A program made the position numbers and the translations under genes. The notes below the pieces were generated by a model that worked only from the letters and a program-made list of their open reading frames with translations, did no database searches and was not told where the DNA came from. Shown here one piece after another: positions 1-7,532 of a DNA stretch of 64,000 bases (the first letter of the stretch is position 1; every line of letters starts with the position of its first letter). The stretch is taken from contig NZ_JXSK01000003.1 of the NCBI RefSeq assembly GCF_001083805.1, positions 558,001-622,000 of the forward strand, given 5' to 3'. Origin of the DNA: Photorhabdus luminescens subsp. luminescens (GTDB taxonomy: Bacteria > Pseudomonadota > Gammaproteobacteria > Enterobacterales > Enterobacteriaceae).

Positions 1-79
1 CGTCTCCTATAACCAAACTCTGTTTGCCTGAAAAATCTGCCCTAAAAGATGTGGGAAATCTGTCACCAAGATTAGTCAT
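1..79 (-). CDS. Partial CDS, N-terminus only, partner of the Panacea gene
   Basis: An ATG at 79-77 lies three bases past the stop of the preceding Panacea-domain gene and opens a frame that stays open to the left edge, giving 26 residues beginning MTNLGDRFP. The tight coupling suggests the second gene of a two-gene toxin-antitoxin operon. Panacea-domain antitoxins neutralise many unrelated toxins, so the partner's family cannot be told from this fragment. The frame is short and could be fortuitous. Confidence 0.4.
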   Translation of the reverse strand, partial: MTNLGDRFPTSFRADFSGKQSLVIGD

Positions 80-82
80 CAG

Positions 83-637
83 CTACTCAGCAGAAGTCAG
101 ATAAGCAATTAATTTATCACCATCTTTACAACTGGCAGCTATCACTTCCAACGGAATCTCACCATTCTGGTTAGCCGCCATCCAAACACTATCGTGGCTG
201 ATATCACGTATTTCTTTAAAAGAGAGATTCCCATATTTTTCAATTGCTTCATTTATGCAATCAATATCAGAATCGCTAAATACATCTTCATCGAAATCAC
301 GCAAAGCACGTATTTGGTTATTTCCATAACGTCCTTCTACTGACAACGATGACCGAATAACATCAACATCACACCTATTTGGAATAAAGCGCCCGTCTCC
401 CCTGGCTACTTTTATAATATCATAGGCATTCTCTGCAACGGGGCCATCTTTCATTGCAAGATAATTATCACCCGTAATTAACCGGCCATAACGCTCCAAA
501 TGCAGCCGGTCAGCAAAATACAGAATTTTACCCACATGATAAATGTCAGAAATTGGTGCTGTAGAGGCAACATACAGAATAGCCTCTATAGCCTTTTCTG
601 AGTCAAATCTTGCACTAAGCATCTCAATTACCTTCAT
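83..637 (-). CDS. Panacea-domain (SocA/DUF4065-like) protein, probable antitoxin
   Basis: This is a 184-residue soluble protein. The central stretch ILYFADRLHLERYGR followed by GDNYLAMKDGPVAENAYDI is the signature of the Panacea/DUF4065 family, which includes Caulobacter SocA. Members act as antitoxins or proteolytic adaptors and are usually paired with a toxin. Here a frame starts 3 nt downstream and leaves the window, which fits a bicistronic toxin-antitoxin pair. Family membership is read from the sequence; the antitoxin role is inferred from the family and gene pairing. Confidence 0.75.
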   Translation of the reverse strand: MKVIEMLSARFDSEKAIEAILYVASTAPISDIYHVGKILYFADRLHLERYGRLITGDNYLAMKDGPVAENAYDIIKVARGDGRFIPNRCDVDVIRSSLSVEGRYGNNQIRALRDFDEDVFSDSDIDCINEAIEKYGNLSFKEIRDISHDSVWMAANQNGEIPLEVIAASCKDGDKLIAYLTSAE

Positions 638-734
638 TTAAACAGGATAAATAATACACAAAACCTATGCCTATTTTAATACCTACCATAATCCCTGTAC
701 AACGCTTTGTTATGCTCCATTGCGGTCAGCAAAA

Positions 735-2285
735 TTATTTACTAACAGTAAAACCCACCATCATGCCAGTATCTTCATGCTCCAGTAGATGACAGTGCGC
801 CATAAATGGGTGTTTCGCTCCCGCCGTATGCTTGAACTGAACCAGCACTTCACTCTCCTTACCTTCCACATGCACAATATCTTTCCAACCACTGCGGTGA
901 GCAGCAGGCTTACGGCCATTTTCACTCAAAATACGAAAGCGGGTGCCGTGGATATGGAACGGATGCAGCATCATATCGCCAACCCCAGAAATCACCCAAC
1001 GCTCATACTGCCCCTGTTTTACATCAAAAGCAGGTTCCATCATGGAGAAAGCCCGCCCATTAATGGTATTCGCACGATGGAAATTTAGTTCACCACCATG
1101 ATGCATATCTCCGTGGTTCATATTCCCATGATCCATTCCCATACCCGCCATAGCACGCTCACCGTAGCGTTGAGACAACATCATCATTCCCTGCATATCC
1201 AGACGACTATCCATCGCCAGATGTAAACGACGCCTATTCAAACCGTTAAAAGAAGGCAATGCAGGAAGCGTGGCAAGCTGTTCCGACAGTATTACGCGGC
1301 TAGAAAAAAGCTGAGGTTGAATACGTAAAACCGGCAGTGGCTGCTCAAATGGCGGTAACGTCATTCCTATCTGAACCACAGGCAACGTCACCAGATCGAA
1401 AGATTTGCCATCCGAAGCATCTATAACTACCTCAAAACGTTCTCCCGCCAGAATCGGTAACTCATTAACCGCAACCGGTTCCGCTAACAAACCACCATCA
1501 CTGGCAACAACATACAACTGACGACCATCACTGGTCGCAATATTGAGGCTACGAGCATTACAACCATTTAGCAAACGCAAACGTAACCAGCCGCGCGGTG
1601 CAGTATGTTGGGGCAAAACAACACCGTTGGTCAGCATCATATCGCCAAACCAACCAACAGCAGCGCTCATTACATCCAGTTGATAATCAATCTGCCCCTC
1701 GTTATTCAAGCGCTTATCCTGCAACACTACCGGAATATCATCCACGCCCCATCGATTTGGCAACCCCGTATTAATAGTGTTCTCATCTTCAATCAGTACT
1801 AATCCACCAAGCCCCATTGCAACCTGATAACCCGTCTTGCCATGCGTATGTGGATGGAACCAACAAGTTGCTTCCGGTTGTTCAGGCGTAAAACTAACCG
1901 CCCGACTCCCACCTGGCGCAATCATCGCATGTGGGCCGCCATCAGCTTCCCCAGTAATCTCCAGACCATGCCAGTGAACCGTGGTTTCTTCCGGTAGATG
2001 ATTACGAATATCGATAGTAACGGGTTTACCAGAAGTCAATTTCAGTGCCGGCCCCAGTAAATCACCGTTGTAACCCCAAGTTTTAGTCACCGTTCCTGCT
2101 TTAAAACTAGATTTTCCCGCTTTGATTTCAATAGCGATTTTCCCTGTCGCATCTGGCTCTAGTTGTGGAGGGACAGGTAATGCCGGATAAGACTCAGCAA
2201 AGGAGAAACGACTCCATACAGGTAACATACTGGATACACCCATAATGGCGCTTAATCTGATAAAATCACGTCGTTGCATATTCAC
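735..2285 (-). CDS. cueO: Multicopper oxidase CueO, cuprous oxidase
   Basis: The 516-residue protein starts with a twin-arginine signal ([10 protein letters not shown]) and carries all four copper-ligand motifs of three-domain multicopper oxidases: HWHG near residue 104, HPHTHG near 147, HPFHIHG near 443 and [13 protein letters not shown] near 500. CueO oxidises periplasmic Cu(I) to Cu(II) and protects the cell from copper. The Met/His-rich segment around residues 370-395 ([15 protein letters not shown]) is the CueO-specific region covering the type 1 copper site. It is monocistronic. The upstream promoter has the 19-bp spacing typical of CueR control. Confidence 0.95.
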   Translation of the reverse strand: MNMQRRDFIRLSAIMGVSSMLPVWSRFSFAESYPALPVPPQLEPDATGKIAIEIKAGKSSFKAGTVTKTWGYNGDLLGPALKLTSGKPVTIDIRNHLPEETTVHWHGLEITGEADGGPHAMIAPGGSRAVSFTPEQPEATCWFHPHTHGKTGYQVAMGLGGLVLIEDENTINTGLPNRWGVDDIPVVLQDKRLNNEGQIDYQLDVMSAAVGWFGDMMLTNGVVLPQHTAPRGWLRLRLLNGCNARSLNIATSDGRQLYVVASDGGLLAEPVAVNELPILAGERFEVVIDASDGKSFDLVTLPVVQIGMTLPPFEQPLPVLRIQPQLFSSRVILSEQLATLPALPSFNGLNRRRLHLAMDSRLDMQGMMMLSQRYGERAMAGMGMDHGNMNHGDMHHGGELNFHRANTINGRAFSMMEPAFDVKQGQYERWVISGVGDMMLHPFHIHGTRFRILSENGRKPAAHRSGWKDIVHVEGKESEVLVQFKHTAGAKHPFMAHCHLLEHEDTGMMVGFTVSK

Positions 2286-2338
2286 TTCCTAGTTAACTCA
2301 ACCAAAAAATAGACAACAAAAAAACATCTCATAAAGGA

Positions 2339-2369
2339 AACCTAAGGGCTACCCTTACAGGAAGGTCAA
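2339..2369 (-). promoter_or_regulatory. MerR/CueR-type promoter of cueO
   Basis: On the minus strand a -35 TTGACC (2369-2364) and a -10-like TAGGTT (2344-2339) are separated by exactly 19 bp. The spacer contains the dyad AAGGG-TAG-CCCTT. Over-long 19-bp spacers with an internal dyad are the hallmark of MerR-family activated promoters, and CueR is the known activator of cueO in enterobacteria. That CueR is the protein binding here is inferred. Confidence 0.6.
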
Positions 2370-2484
2370 GCAAAGGGAATGTGATTTAAGTCGATCTTTA
2401 CAGTAATTTTAAAAAATAAATTTTACCTAACAAATATATTAATATGTTAACGTACTATGACATGGATTGATTATAATAATACAA

Positions 2485-2832
2485 ATGCGAAAATTAGCTC
2501 TCTTGACTTACATACTGGTTCTTTTCGGTTTTTCTCACCCCGCAAAAGCGCTGACAGAAAATGAAGCTGAAGATCTGGCCGATCTGACAGCGGTGTTTAT
2601 CTACCTGAAATATGACTGTGGTTACAGCCAAATTCCTGACCGGGAAATTAAACGAGCCATTATTTATTTCGCTCAACGCAATAAGTGGGATTTAACTAAT
2701 TACAACAGCCAATTGATGGACAAACTCAACGAAGAAAGCTACCAAGATCTAAAAGGAATTTACCTATCCAATGCGATAAAGTGTCATGCTCTCGCCAGAG
2801 ATTCGCTGAGTTTATTCGCCTACGTTAAATAG
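2485..2832 (+). CDS. yacC: YacC family small secreted protein
   Basis: This 115-residue protein begins MRKLALLTYILVLFG with a cleavable signal peptide ending near SHPAKA. The mature part matches E. coli YacC closely (ENEAEDLADLTAVF, DCGY, KCHALARDSLSLFAYVK), with two conserved cysteines. YacC resembles pilotins but its function is not established. It sits directly upstream of speE, as in E. coli. I chose ATG 2485 because the upstream in-frame TTG would add six hydrophobic residues without a ribosome-binding site. Confidence 0.85.
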   Translation: MRKLALLTYILVLFGFSHPAKALTENEAEDLADLTAVFIYLKYDCGYSQIPDREIKRAIIYFAQRNKWDLTNYNSQLMDKLNEESYQDLKGIYLSNAIKCHALARDSLSLFAYVK

Positions 2833-2844
2833 TCCTTTTCCTCA

Positions 2845-2915
2845 TACCCCCAAAGGGGTAAATTTCACCGTGCAACTATGAAAATTGTTGGTTATTATGT
2901 GCACCCAATTTTCAT
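2845..2915 (+). promoter_or_regulatory. Hairpins in the yacC-speE spacer
   Basis: Two inverted repeats lie before speE. A short one at 2845-2860 (TACCCC-CAAA-GGGGTA) could be a weak terminator for yacC. A second has perfect 10-bp arms, ATGAAAATTG (2878-2887) and CAATTTTCAT (2906-2915), with an 18-nt loop, and ends about 30 nt before the speE start. A folded speE leader or an operator are both possible. Confidence 0.45.
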
Positions 2916-2944
2916 GACTGTCACAGTGGAGGAAAAGCCGGGAT

Positions 2945-3808
2945 ATGTCACAAAAAGAAATTTGGTACGAAACCCTGCACGCCAACTTTGGCCAGTATTT
3001 TTCCGTTGATAAAGTGCTTTATCACGATAAAACTGAGCATCAAGATTTGATCATCTTTGAAAACGCGGCATTAGGCCGCATTATGGCGCTGGATGGCACA
3101 GTACAAACGACTGAACGTGATGAATTTATCTACCACGAAATGATGGCCCATGTTCCCTTATTCGCCCACGGGAACGCCAAACGAGTACTGATTATCGGCG
3201 GTGGTGATGGTGGTATGTTACGTGAAGTCTGCCGTCATCAATATCTTGAAAGCATCACTATGGTTGAAATCGATGCTGGGGTAGTTGAATTCTGCCGTCA
3301 GTATCTGCCTAATCATAATGCCGGCGCTTATGATGATCCACGCTTTAATCTGATCATTGACGATGGCGTTAACTTCGTGAATACCACCGATCAGAAATTC
3401 GATGTCATTATCTCTGATTGCACAGATCCGATCGGGCCCGGTGAAGGATTATTCACATCTGAATTCTATCAAGGTTGCCAACGCTGCCTGAATGAAGGCG
3501 GCATCTTTGTTGCTCAAAATGGTGTTTGTTTCCTGCAACAGGACGAAGCAGTCACCAGCCATAAAAAATTGAGCAACTATTTTGCTGACAGCGGTTTCTA
3601 TCAGGCTGCTATTCCAACCTATTATGGCGGAATTATGACCTTTGCCTGGGCAAGCCAAAACCCAGCACTATGCCATGTGGATCTGGCAACATTGCAACAG
3701 CGCTTTAACAACGCAGGTTTTACCTGCCGTTACTACAATCCAGCCGTTCATGCCGGTAGCTTTGCCTTACCACAATATCTGCTGGATGCACTATCTGAGA
3801 ACCCATAA
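2945..3808 (+). CDS. speE: Spermidine synthase
   Basis: The 287-residue cytosolic aminopropyltransferase transfers the aminopropyl group of decarboxylated S-adenosylmethionine to putrescine to make spermidine. Recognisable elements are the N-terminal [19 protein letters not shown], the nucleotide-binding loop [15 protein letters not shown] near residue 80 and the catalytic-region motif [15 protein letters not shown] near 158. Length and sequence fit enterobacterial SpeE. A strong GGAGG precedes the ATG. speD follows after 28 nt, giving the standard speED operon in which SpeD makes the co-substrate. Confidence 0.97.
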   Translation: MSQKEIWYETLHANFGQYFSVDKVLYHDKTEHQDLIIFENAALGRIMALDGTVQTTERDEFIYHEMMAHVPLFAHGNAKRVLIIGGGDGGMLREVCRHQYLESITMVEIDAGVVEFCRQYLPNHNAGAYDDPRFNLIIDDGVNFVNTTDQKFDVIISDCTDPIGPGEGLFTSEFYQGCQRCLNEGGIFVAQNGVCFLQQDEAVTSHKKLSNYFADSGFYQAAIPTYYGGIMTFAWASQNPALCHVDLATLQQRFNNAGFTCRYYNPAVHAGSFALPQYLLDALSENP

Positions 3809-3836
3809 TCACCCATTAGCCAGGAGGTGAAATAAA

Positions 3837-4631
3837 TTGCACAAGCTGAAATTGCACGGCTTTAATAACCTGACAAAAAGCCTGAGTTTTTGTATTTACG
3901 ATATCTGTTATGCAAAAAGCCGAGCTGATCGGGATAGTTATATCGCTTATATTGACGAACAATATAACGCTAACCGTTTAACGGAAATTCTTAGCGAAAC
4001 GTGTTCGATCATTGGTGCAAATATTTTGAATATCGCCCGTCAGGACTATGAGCCGCAAGGGGCAAGCGTTACCATACTCGTCAGCGAAGAGCCGATGGAC
4101 CCAAAGGATGTAGACAATACTGAAAATCCAGGTCCATTACCCGATTCCGTCGTTGGTCATTTGGATAAGAGCCATATCTGCGTTCACACTTATCCAGAAA
4201 GCCATCCGGGCGGCGGTATATGCACTTTCAGAGCTGATATTGAAGTATCAACCTGCGGTGTTATTTCACCTCTCAAAGCACTGAACTATCTGATCCACGA
4301 ATTAGAATCAGATATTGTCACGATGGATTATCGTGTCCGCGGTTTCACCAGAGACGTAAATGGCGTGAAACACTATATCGATCATAAAATTAGCTCTATC
4401 CAGAACTATATGACTGAAGAAGTGCAATCTCAGTATTACATGATGGATGTTAATATTTATCAGGAAAATCTATTTCATACAAAAATGATGCTAAAAAGAT
4501 TTGACCTGAATGATTACCTATTTAATGCCACACCAGAACAACTTAGTGAAACTGAAAAGCAGGAAATTACCCATCTTTTGAAAAAAGAGATACAAGAAAT
4601 CTATTATGGACGTAATTTACCCGCTGTTTAA
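3837..4631 (+). CDS. speD: S-adenosylmethionine decarboxylase proenzyme
   Basis: The 264-residue proenzyme is almost collinear with E. coli SpeD ([20 protein letters not shown] at the N-terminus, [11 protein letters not shown] at the C-terminus). It self-cleaves between Lys111 and Ser112 in the [15 protein letters not shown] segment to form the pyruvoyl cofactor and supplies the aminopropyl donor to SpeE. The start is TTG, supported by an AGGAGG ribosome-binding site about 9 nt upstream; no ATG fits. It is the last gene of the speED operon. Confidence 0.96.
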   Translation: MHKLKLHGFNNLTKSLSFCIYDICYAKSRADRDSYIAYIDEQYNANRLTEILSETCSIIGANILNIARQDYEPQGASVTILVSEEPMDPKDVDNTENPGPLPDSVVGHLDKSHICVHTYPESHPGGGICTFRADIEVSTCGVISPLKALNYLIHELESDIVTMDYRVRGFTRDVNGVKHYIDHKISSIQNYMTEEVQSQYYMMDVNIYQENLFHTKMMLKRFDLNDYLFNATPEQLSETEKQEITHLLKKEIQEIYYGRNLPAV

Positions 4632-4681
4632 CTTTCACTAACTTATTATTTAACCTGAGGTTTGCTTAAGAAGGGGACTAA

Positions 4682-5194
4682 GTGCCTGAGGCACGATCAA
4701 AGTTTTTGCTAGATAAAACAAAATCGTGGAGATCCTCAGGCATATCTAATTTAGAAAAACTTTACTGCTGCGTCGATGACTTTTGCCAAAAATTTATTCC
4801 TCTCTGGCATCAACAGTTAATTGAAAACGGCTTGCTCAAACGTCGCCGCGAAGCTTCCCTTTCTCTCAGTGAAGTCATGACGCTCCTCATTTTATTCCAC
4901 ATGAGCCATTATCGTGATTTTAAAACGTCTTATATTCAGCATGTTAAACACTATCTTAAGGCCGATTTTCCCAAGTTGGTCAGCTACACCTGGATGTTAA
5001 CCTTGAAGCAAAGGGCGCTCATTCCCCTCTGTGCTTTTCTTTCGTCACGCAAGGCTGAAACTCAAGGGATCGCTTTTATCGATTCAACCAAAATTGCCGT
5101 TTGTCACAACCTCCGTATTCCCCGTCATCGCGTATTTAAGGGCGTCGCACAGCGAGGGAAAACGAGGTTAGTCATGTCACTTTGGTATTCTTAA
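4682..5194 (+). pseudogene. IS982-family transposase remnant, 3' truncated
   Basis: The frame encodes the N-terminal half of an IS982-type DDE transposase (LYCCVDDFCQKF, LSLSEVMTLLILFHMSHYRDFK, then the first catalytic-Asp motif AFIDSTKIAVCHN). Homology stops at VFKGVAQRGKT, just where the second part of the catalytic domain should begin, and the frame ends eight residues later, so the acidic triad is incomplete. The GTG at 4682 is probably not the ancestral start. No intact terminal repeats were recognised. It is a dead insertion-sequence relic about 50 bp after speD. Confidence 0.85.
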
Positions 5195-5197
5195 AAG

Positions 5198-5223
5198 AAA
5201 AAACCCGCTGTTAGCGGGCTTTT
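5198..5223. terminator. Bidirectional intrinsic terminator
   Basis: The stem CCCGCT (5204-5209), loop GTT and stem AGCGGG (5213-5218) are flanked by an A run on the left and a T run on the right, so it can end transcription both ways. It lies between the IS982 remnant and the oppositely oriented hicA-hicB pair. Confidence 0.8.
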
Positions 5224-5247
5224 CATGGTTTTGATAGAGGGATTATC

Positions 5248-5655
5248 TTACGAGTGTTTCGACAGCTCACGCCGAGCCAATTCAGCCAAGAATCCGCTGC
5301 GGCTATGATACTCACGATGTGAGTTCACGTATTCATCAATTCTACCCAACAAAAGTTGAGGCATAGTAATGTTTAGCTTGATGGCTTTTCCATCGTATTT
5401 AGTTAAATCCACGTCAACATAAGCCCAACTGCCGCCGGTGCAATCTTCATTGCTTAGATGGTCAGCAACAGTTCTGGCTTGTACTGGAGCCTCACCCTTT
5501 TCGCTCATGTATTCAAAATAAGTATCTAATGCGTTTTGAGCATCGCTAATAGCGTCGTCAATGGTATCGCCAGCAAAGTAACATCCGATCACGTCTGGCA
5601 CAAAACCGGAAAACGATCCGTCGTCAGCCTGATGTAAATAAATAGGATATCTCAT
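5248..5655 (-). CDS. hicB: HicB-family antitoxin, module 1
   Basis: This 135-residue HicB has the partial RNase H-like N-terminal fold (PIYLHQADDGSFSGFVPDVIGCYFAGDTIDDAISDA in several short blocks) and a C-terminal ribbon-helix-helix DNA-binding segment (KLNITMPQLLLGRIDEYV, SRSGFLAELARREL). HicB binds and inhibits HicA and represses the operon. It follows hicA on the same strand after 51 nt. A second, clearly related HicB lies at 6992-7402 on the other strand. Confidence 0.93.
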   Translation of the reverse strand: MRYPIYLHQADDGSFSGFVPDVIGCYFAGDTIDDAISDAQNALDTYFEYMSEKGEAPVQARTVADHLSNEDCTGGSWAYVDVDLTKYDGKAIKLNITMPQLLLGRIDEYVNSHREYHSRSGFLAELARRELSKHS

Positions 5656-5706
5656 GCTTACACCTTCTCTTTGATCAAAGAGCGGCCTTTCAACCGCTTA
5701 ATTAAG

Positions 5707-5889
5707 TTATTTCAGTCCTGCTTGTTTAAGTATTTTATTGAGCGTCCCGATCGCCAAATCTTTGCGCGGATGCGGAATTACTATCGGGCTGGGTTCCCCT
5801 GATTTCTCGAAAACATGATGCGAACCATTGGCTCGCACAAAATTCCAGCCAACTGCTTTGATTTGCTTTATTAGTTCATCGCTAGACAT
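5707..5889 (-). CDS. hicA: HicA mRNA interferase toxin, module 1
   Basis: The 60-residue protein has the dsRBD-like HicA fold with the catalytic histidine context NGSHHVFEKSG and the C-terminal IPHPRKDLAIGTLNKILKQAG. HicA cleaves mRNA and tmRNA independently of the ribosome and stalls growth. It is the first gene of the hicA-hicB operon, and the candidate operator lies just upstream at 5931-5972. Confidence 0.93.
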   Translation of the reverse strand: MSSDELIKQIKAVGWNFVRANGSHHVFEKSGEPSPIVIPHPRKDLAIGTLNKILKQAGLK

Positions 5890-5930
5890 TATCCCTCTCT
5901 TTAATCAAAACCAAGAGAATGATAGCACCG

Positions 5931-5972
5931 CTTATACCCACCATCAACACCAATACCCATGATGGGTATAAG
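5931..5972 (-). promoter_or_regulatory. Palindromic operator candidate of hicAB module 1
   Basis: Perfect outer arms CTTATACCCA (5931-5940) and TGGGTATAAG (5963-5972) enclose an inner palindrome ATACCCAT-G-ATGGGTAT (5953-5969). Nested TACCCA half-sites about 40 bp before hicA are what a ribbon-helix-helix repressor such as HicB would use. Binding is inferred from position and symmetry. Confidence 0.6.
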
Positions 5973-6013
5973 AAATATTGTTCGGGTAGCCGACTATAAC
6001 CCATTATTCCAAT

Positions 6014-6553
6014 TTACATGACTAATGCAGTGCTCATTATAATTTCAGCACCGTAAATGGTTTTAAGGTAATCCAGAGCAGCTTGCTGATCGATGCCGGG
6101 AAAAACACACACAGCATCTGACAAAACTTTGATTTGATAACCGCGTATAAATGCGCCATAAGCGGTATGTCTGACACAACAATGAGTATGTTGGCCGGTT
6201 AACACAACTTCCGTCACACCATATACTTGCAAAACCTCTTCCAGATCGGTTCCATCGAAAGCCCCATAAAATCGCTTGGGCAAAACAATTTCACGTTCTG
6301 CTCCAATAGGAGCCAGTGCCTCAATGACATTAGCGCCTGATGTTCCGGCCATTGCATGTTTACCCCAAATACTTATTTCTCGATCATCAGCTCGATGAGC
6401 ATCATTAGCATAAACCACCAGCCAATCCGGTTGACGCCGGGCATGATCAATCAGCCGTTTAATTACCGGTACGATCTTCATCGCATCCGCCTCATTGGCG
6501 AGTAATCCTGTGACAAAATCGTTCAGCATGTCAATTACGATCAACGCTTTCAT
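6014..6553 (-). CDS. Isochorismatase-fold cysteine hydrolase
   Basis: The 179-residue protein has the cysteine-hydrolase triad of the nicotinamidase/isochorismatase superfamily: Asp8 (LIVIDMLNDF), Lys93 (LPKRFYGAF) and Cys126 (THCCVRHTA). Such enzymes hydrolyse amides or enol ethers such as nicotinamide, carbamoyl groups or isochorismate. The substrate cannot be read from sequence. It is monocistronic between two divergent HicAB modules, and nothing links it functionally to them. Confidence 0.85.
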   Translation of the reverse strand: MKALIVIDMLNDFVTGLLANEADAMKIVPVIKRLIDHARRQPDWLVVYANDAHRADDREISIWGKHAMAGTSGANVIEALAPIGAEREIVLPKRFYGAFDGTDLEEVLQVYGVTEVVLTGQHTHCCVRHTAYGAFIRGYQIKVLSDAVCVFPGIDQQAALDYLKTIYGAEIIMSTALVM

Positions 6554-6714
6554 TCGTTTTGTCCTTTAAATTTGTTTGTACAAAAACAATTGCAGTGACT
6601 GACTTCCACCACTAAGTTACAGACAATTCTGACAAGATTTTCTTATGATTAATATTAGCTCATGAAACTGGGATGGCCGACTTTTTAGCTGCTCTAGCAA
6701 CTAATAATAACGCC

Positions 6715-6759
6715 AATAACCCCTATTATCTTGACACATGACATTACAGGGTTATTATA
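6715..6759 (+). promoter_or_regulatory. Promoter and operator of hicAB module 2
   Basis: A consensus -35 TTGACA (6731-6736) and -10 ATTATA (6754-6759) are separated by 17 bp. They are overlapped by an inverted repeat AATAACCC (6715-6722) and GGGTTATT (6749-6756), an arrangement suited to autorepression by HicB. Transcription would start near 6766, so the true hicA start is ATG 6792 and not the in-frame ATG at 6738, which lies inside the promoter. Confidence 0.75.
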
Positions 6760-6791
6760 ACTCCACAAAGACAAAACAAGAGAGCTGGAGG

Positions 6792-6971
6792 ATGGATAGC
6801 AGAAACGCGATAGCAATGATAGAAGCTGACGGATGGTATCTGGTGAGGGTTAAAGGCAGTCATCATCAGTTCAAACATCCGACCAAGAAAGGACTGGTAA
6901 CGGTAAAACACCCACAAAAGGACATACCTTTACCAACATTAAAAAGTATCCAAAAACAGGCGGGGCTTTAG
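6792..6971 (+). CDS. hicA: HicA mRNA interferase toxin, module 2
   Basis: The 59-residue HicA starts MDSRNAIAMIEADGWYLV and has the catalytic KGSHHQFKHP motif followed by HPQKDIPLPTLKSIQKQAGL. The start is chosen by a GGAGG 4 nt upstream and by the promoter position. It pairs with the hicB that begins 20 nt downstream. It is paralogous to the toxin at 5707-5889 but on the opposite strand and clearly diverged. Confidence 0.92.
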   Translation: MDSRNAIAMIEADGWYLVRVKGSHHQFKHPTKKGLVTVKHPQKDIPLPTLKSIQKQAGL

Positions 6972-6991
6972 CCCACTTCTTGGAGGTGTAA

Positions 6992-7402
6992 ATGTTATAT
7001 CCAGTTGCCATTGACAAAGGTAATTCATCCTTTGGCGTCCGTGTCCCAGATATCCCAGGTTGCTTTTCTGGCGGAGATAATTTTACAGACGCGATAGAAA
7101 GCGCCCGTGAAGCAATTGAAGCGCATATCGAATTGCTGGTTGATGATAACGAAGTAGTACCAGAAGCGACCAGCGTGGAAAACTACCTGACAAACCCTGA
7201 ATATATGGGGGCAATATGGGCATTAGTTGATGTAGATATTACCCGATTATTGGGGAAGTCAGAAAAAATCAACGTCACTCTTCCATCATTGCTGATCCGC
7301 CGTATCGATCAATTCGTCGCAAGCCATCCAGAATACGGGAGTCGTTCAGGTTTTTTATCACATATAGCAGCAGAAAAAGTTATTGGTAGAGCCAAAATCT
7401 AA
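6992..7402 (+). CDS. hicB: HicB-family antitoxin, module 2
   Basis: The 136-residue antitoxin shows the HicB N-terminal fold (FGVRVPDIPGCFSGGDNFTDAI) and a C-terminal ribbon-helix-helix (INVTLPSLLIRRIDQFV, YGSRSGFLSHIAAEKV). It is the second gene of the hicA-hicB operon, preceded by TTGGAGGTG. It resembles the HicB at 5248-5655 through its whole length, so the two modules probably share an ancestor, but the divergence argues against cross-neutralisation. Confidence 0.92.
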   Translation: MLYPVAIDKGNSSFGVRVPDIPGCFSGGDNFTDAIESAREAIEAHIELLVDDNEVVPEATSVENYLTNPEYMGAIWALVDVDITRLLGKSEKINVTLPSLLIRRIDQFVASHPEYGSRSGFLSHIAAEKVIGRAKI

Positions 7403-7486
7403 TACATCTGAAGTGTCAAATTATTGACAATATGCTGACTTTATTCTAATAAAACACCGCCATAATAGTTTCCACAAATAATCACA

Positions 7487-7514
7487 GCCCTGAATAAAAT
7501 AGTTTATCCAGGGC
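7487..7514. terminator. Hairpin between convergent hicB and glycosidase genes
   Basis: GCCCTG (7487-7492) pairs with CAGGGC (7509-7514), extended inward by ATAAA/TTTAT after one mismatch, leaving a 4-nt loop. It sits in the 130-bp gap between two genes that converge. No long T run follows on either side, so intrinsic termination may be weak. Confidence 0.5.
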
Positions 7515-7532
7515 CACTTAATAACACGGTGA

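Noticed and set aside
4682..5194. Active IS982 insertion sequence.
   Set aside because: The catalytic domain is truncated and no terminal inverted repeats were recognised.
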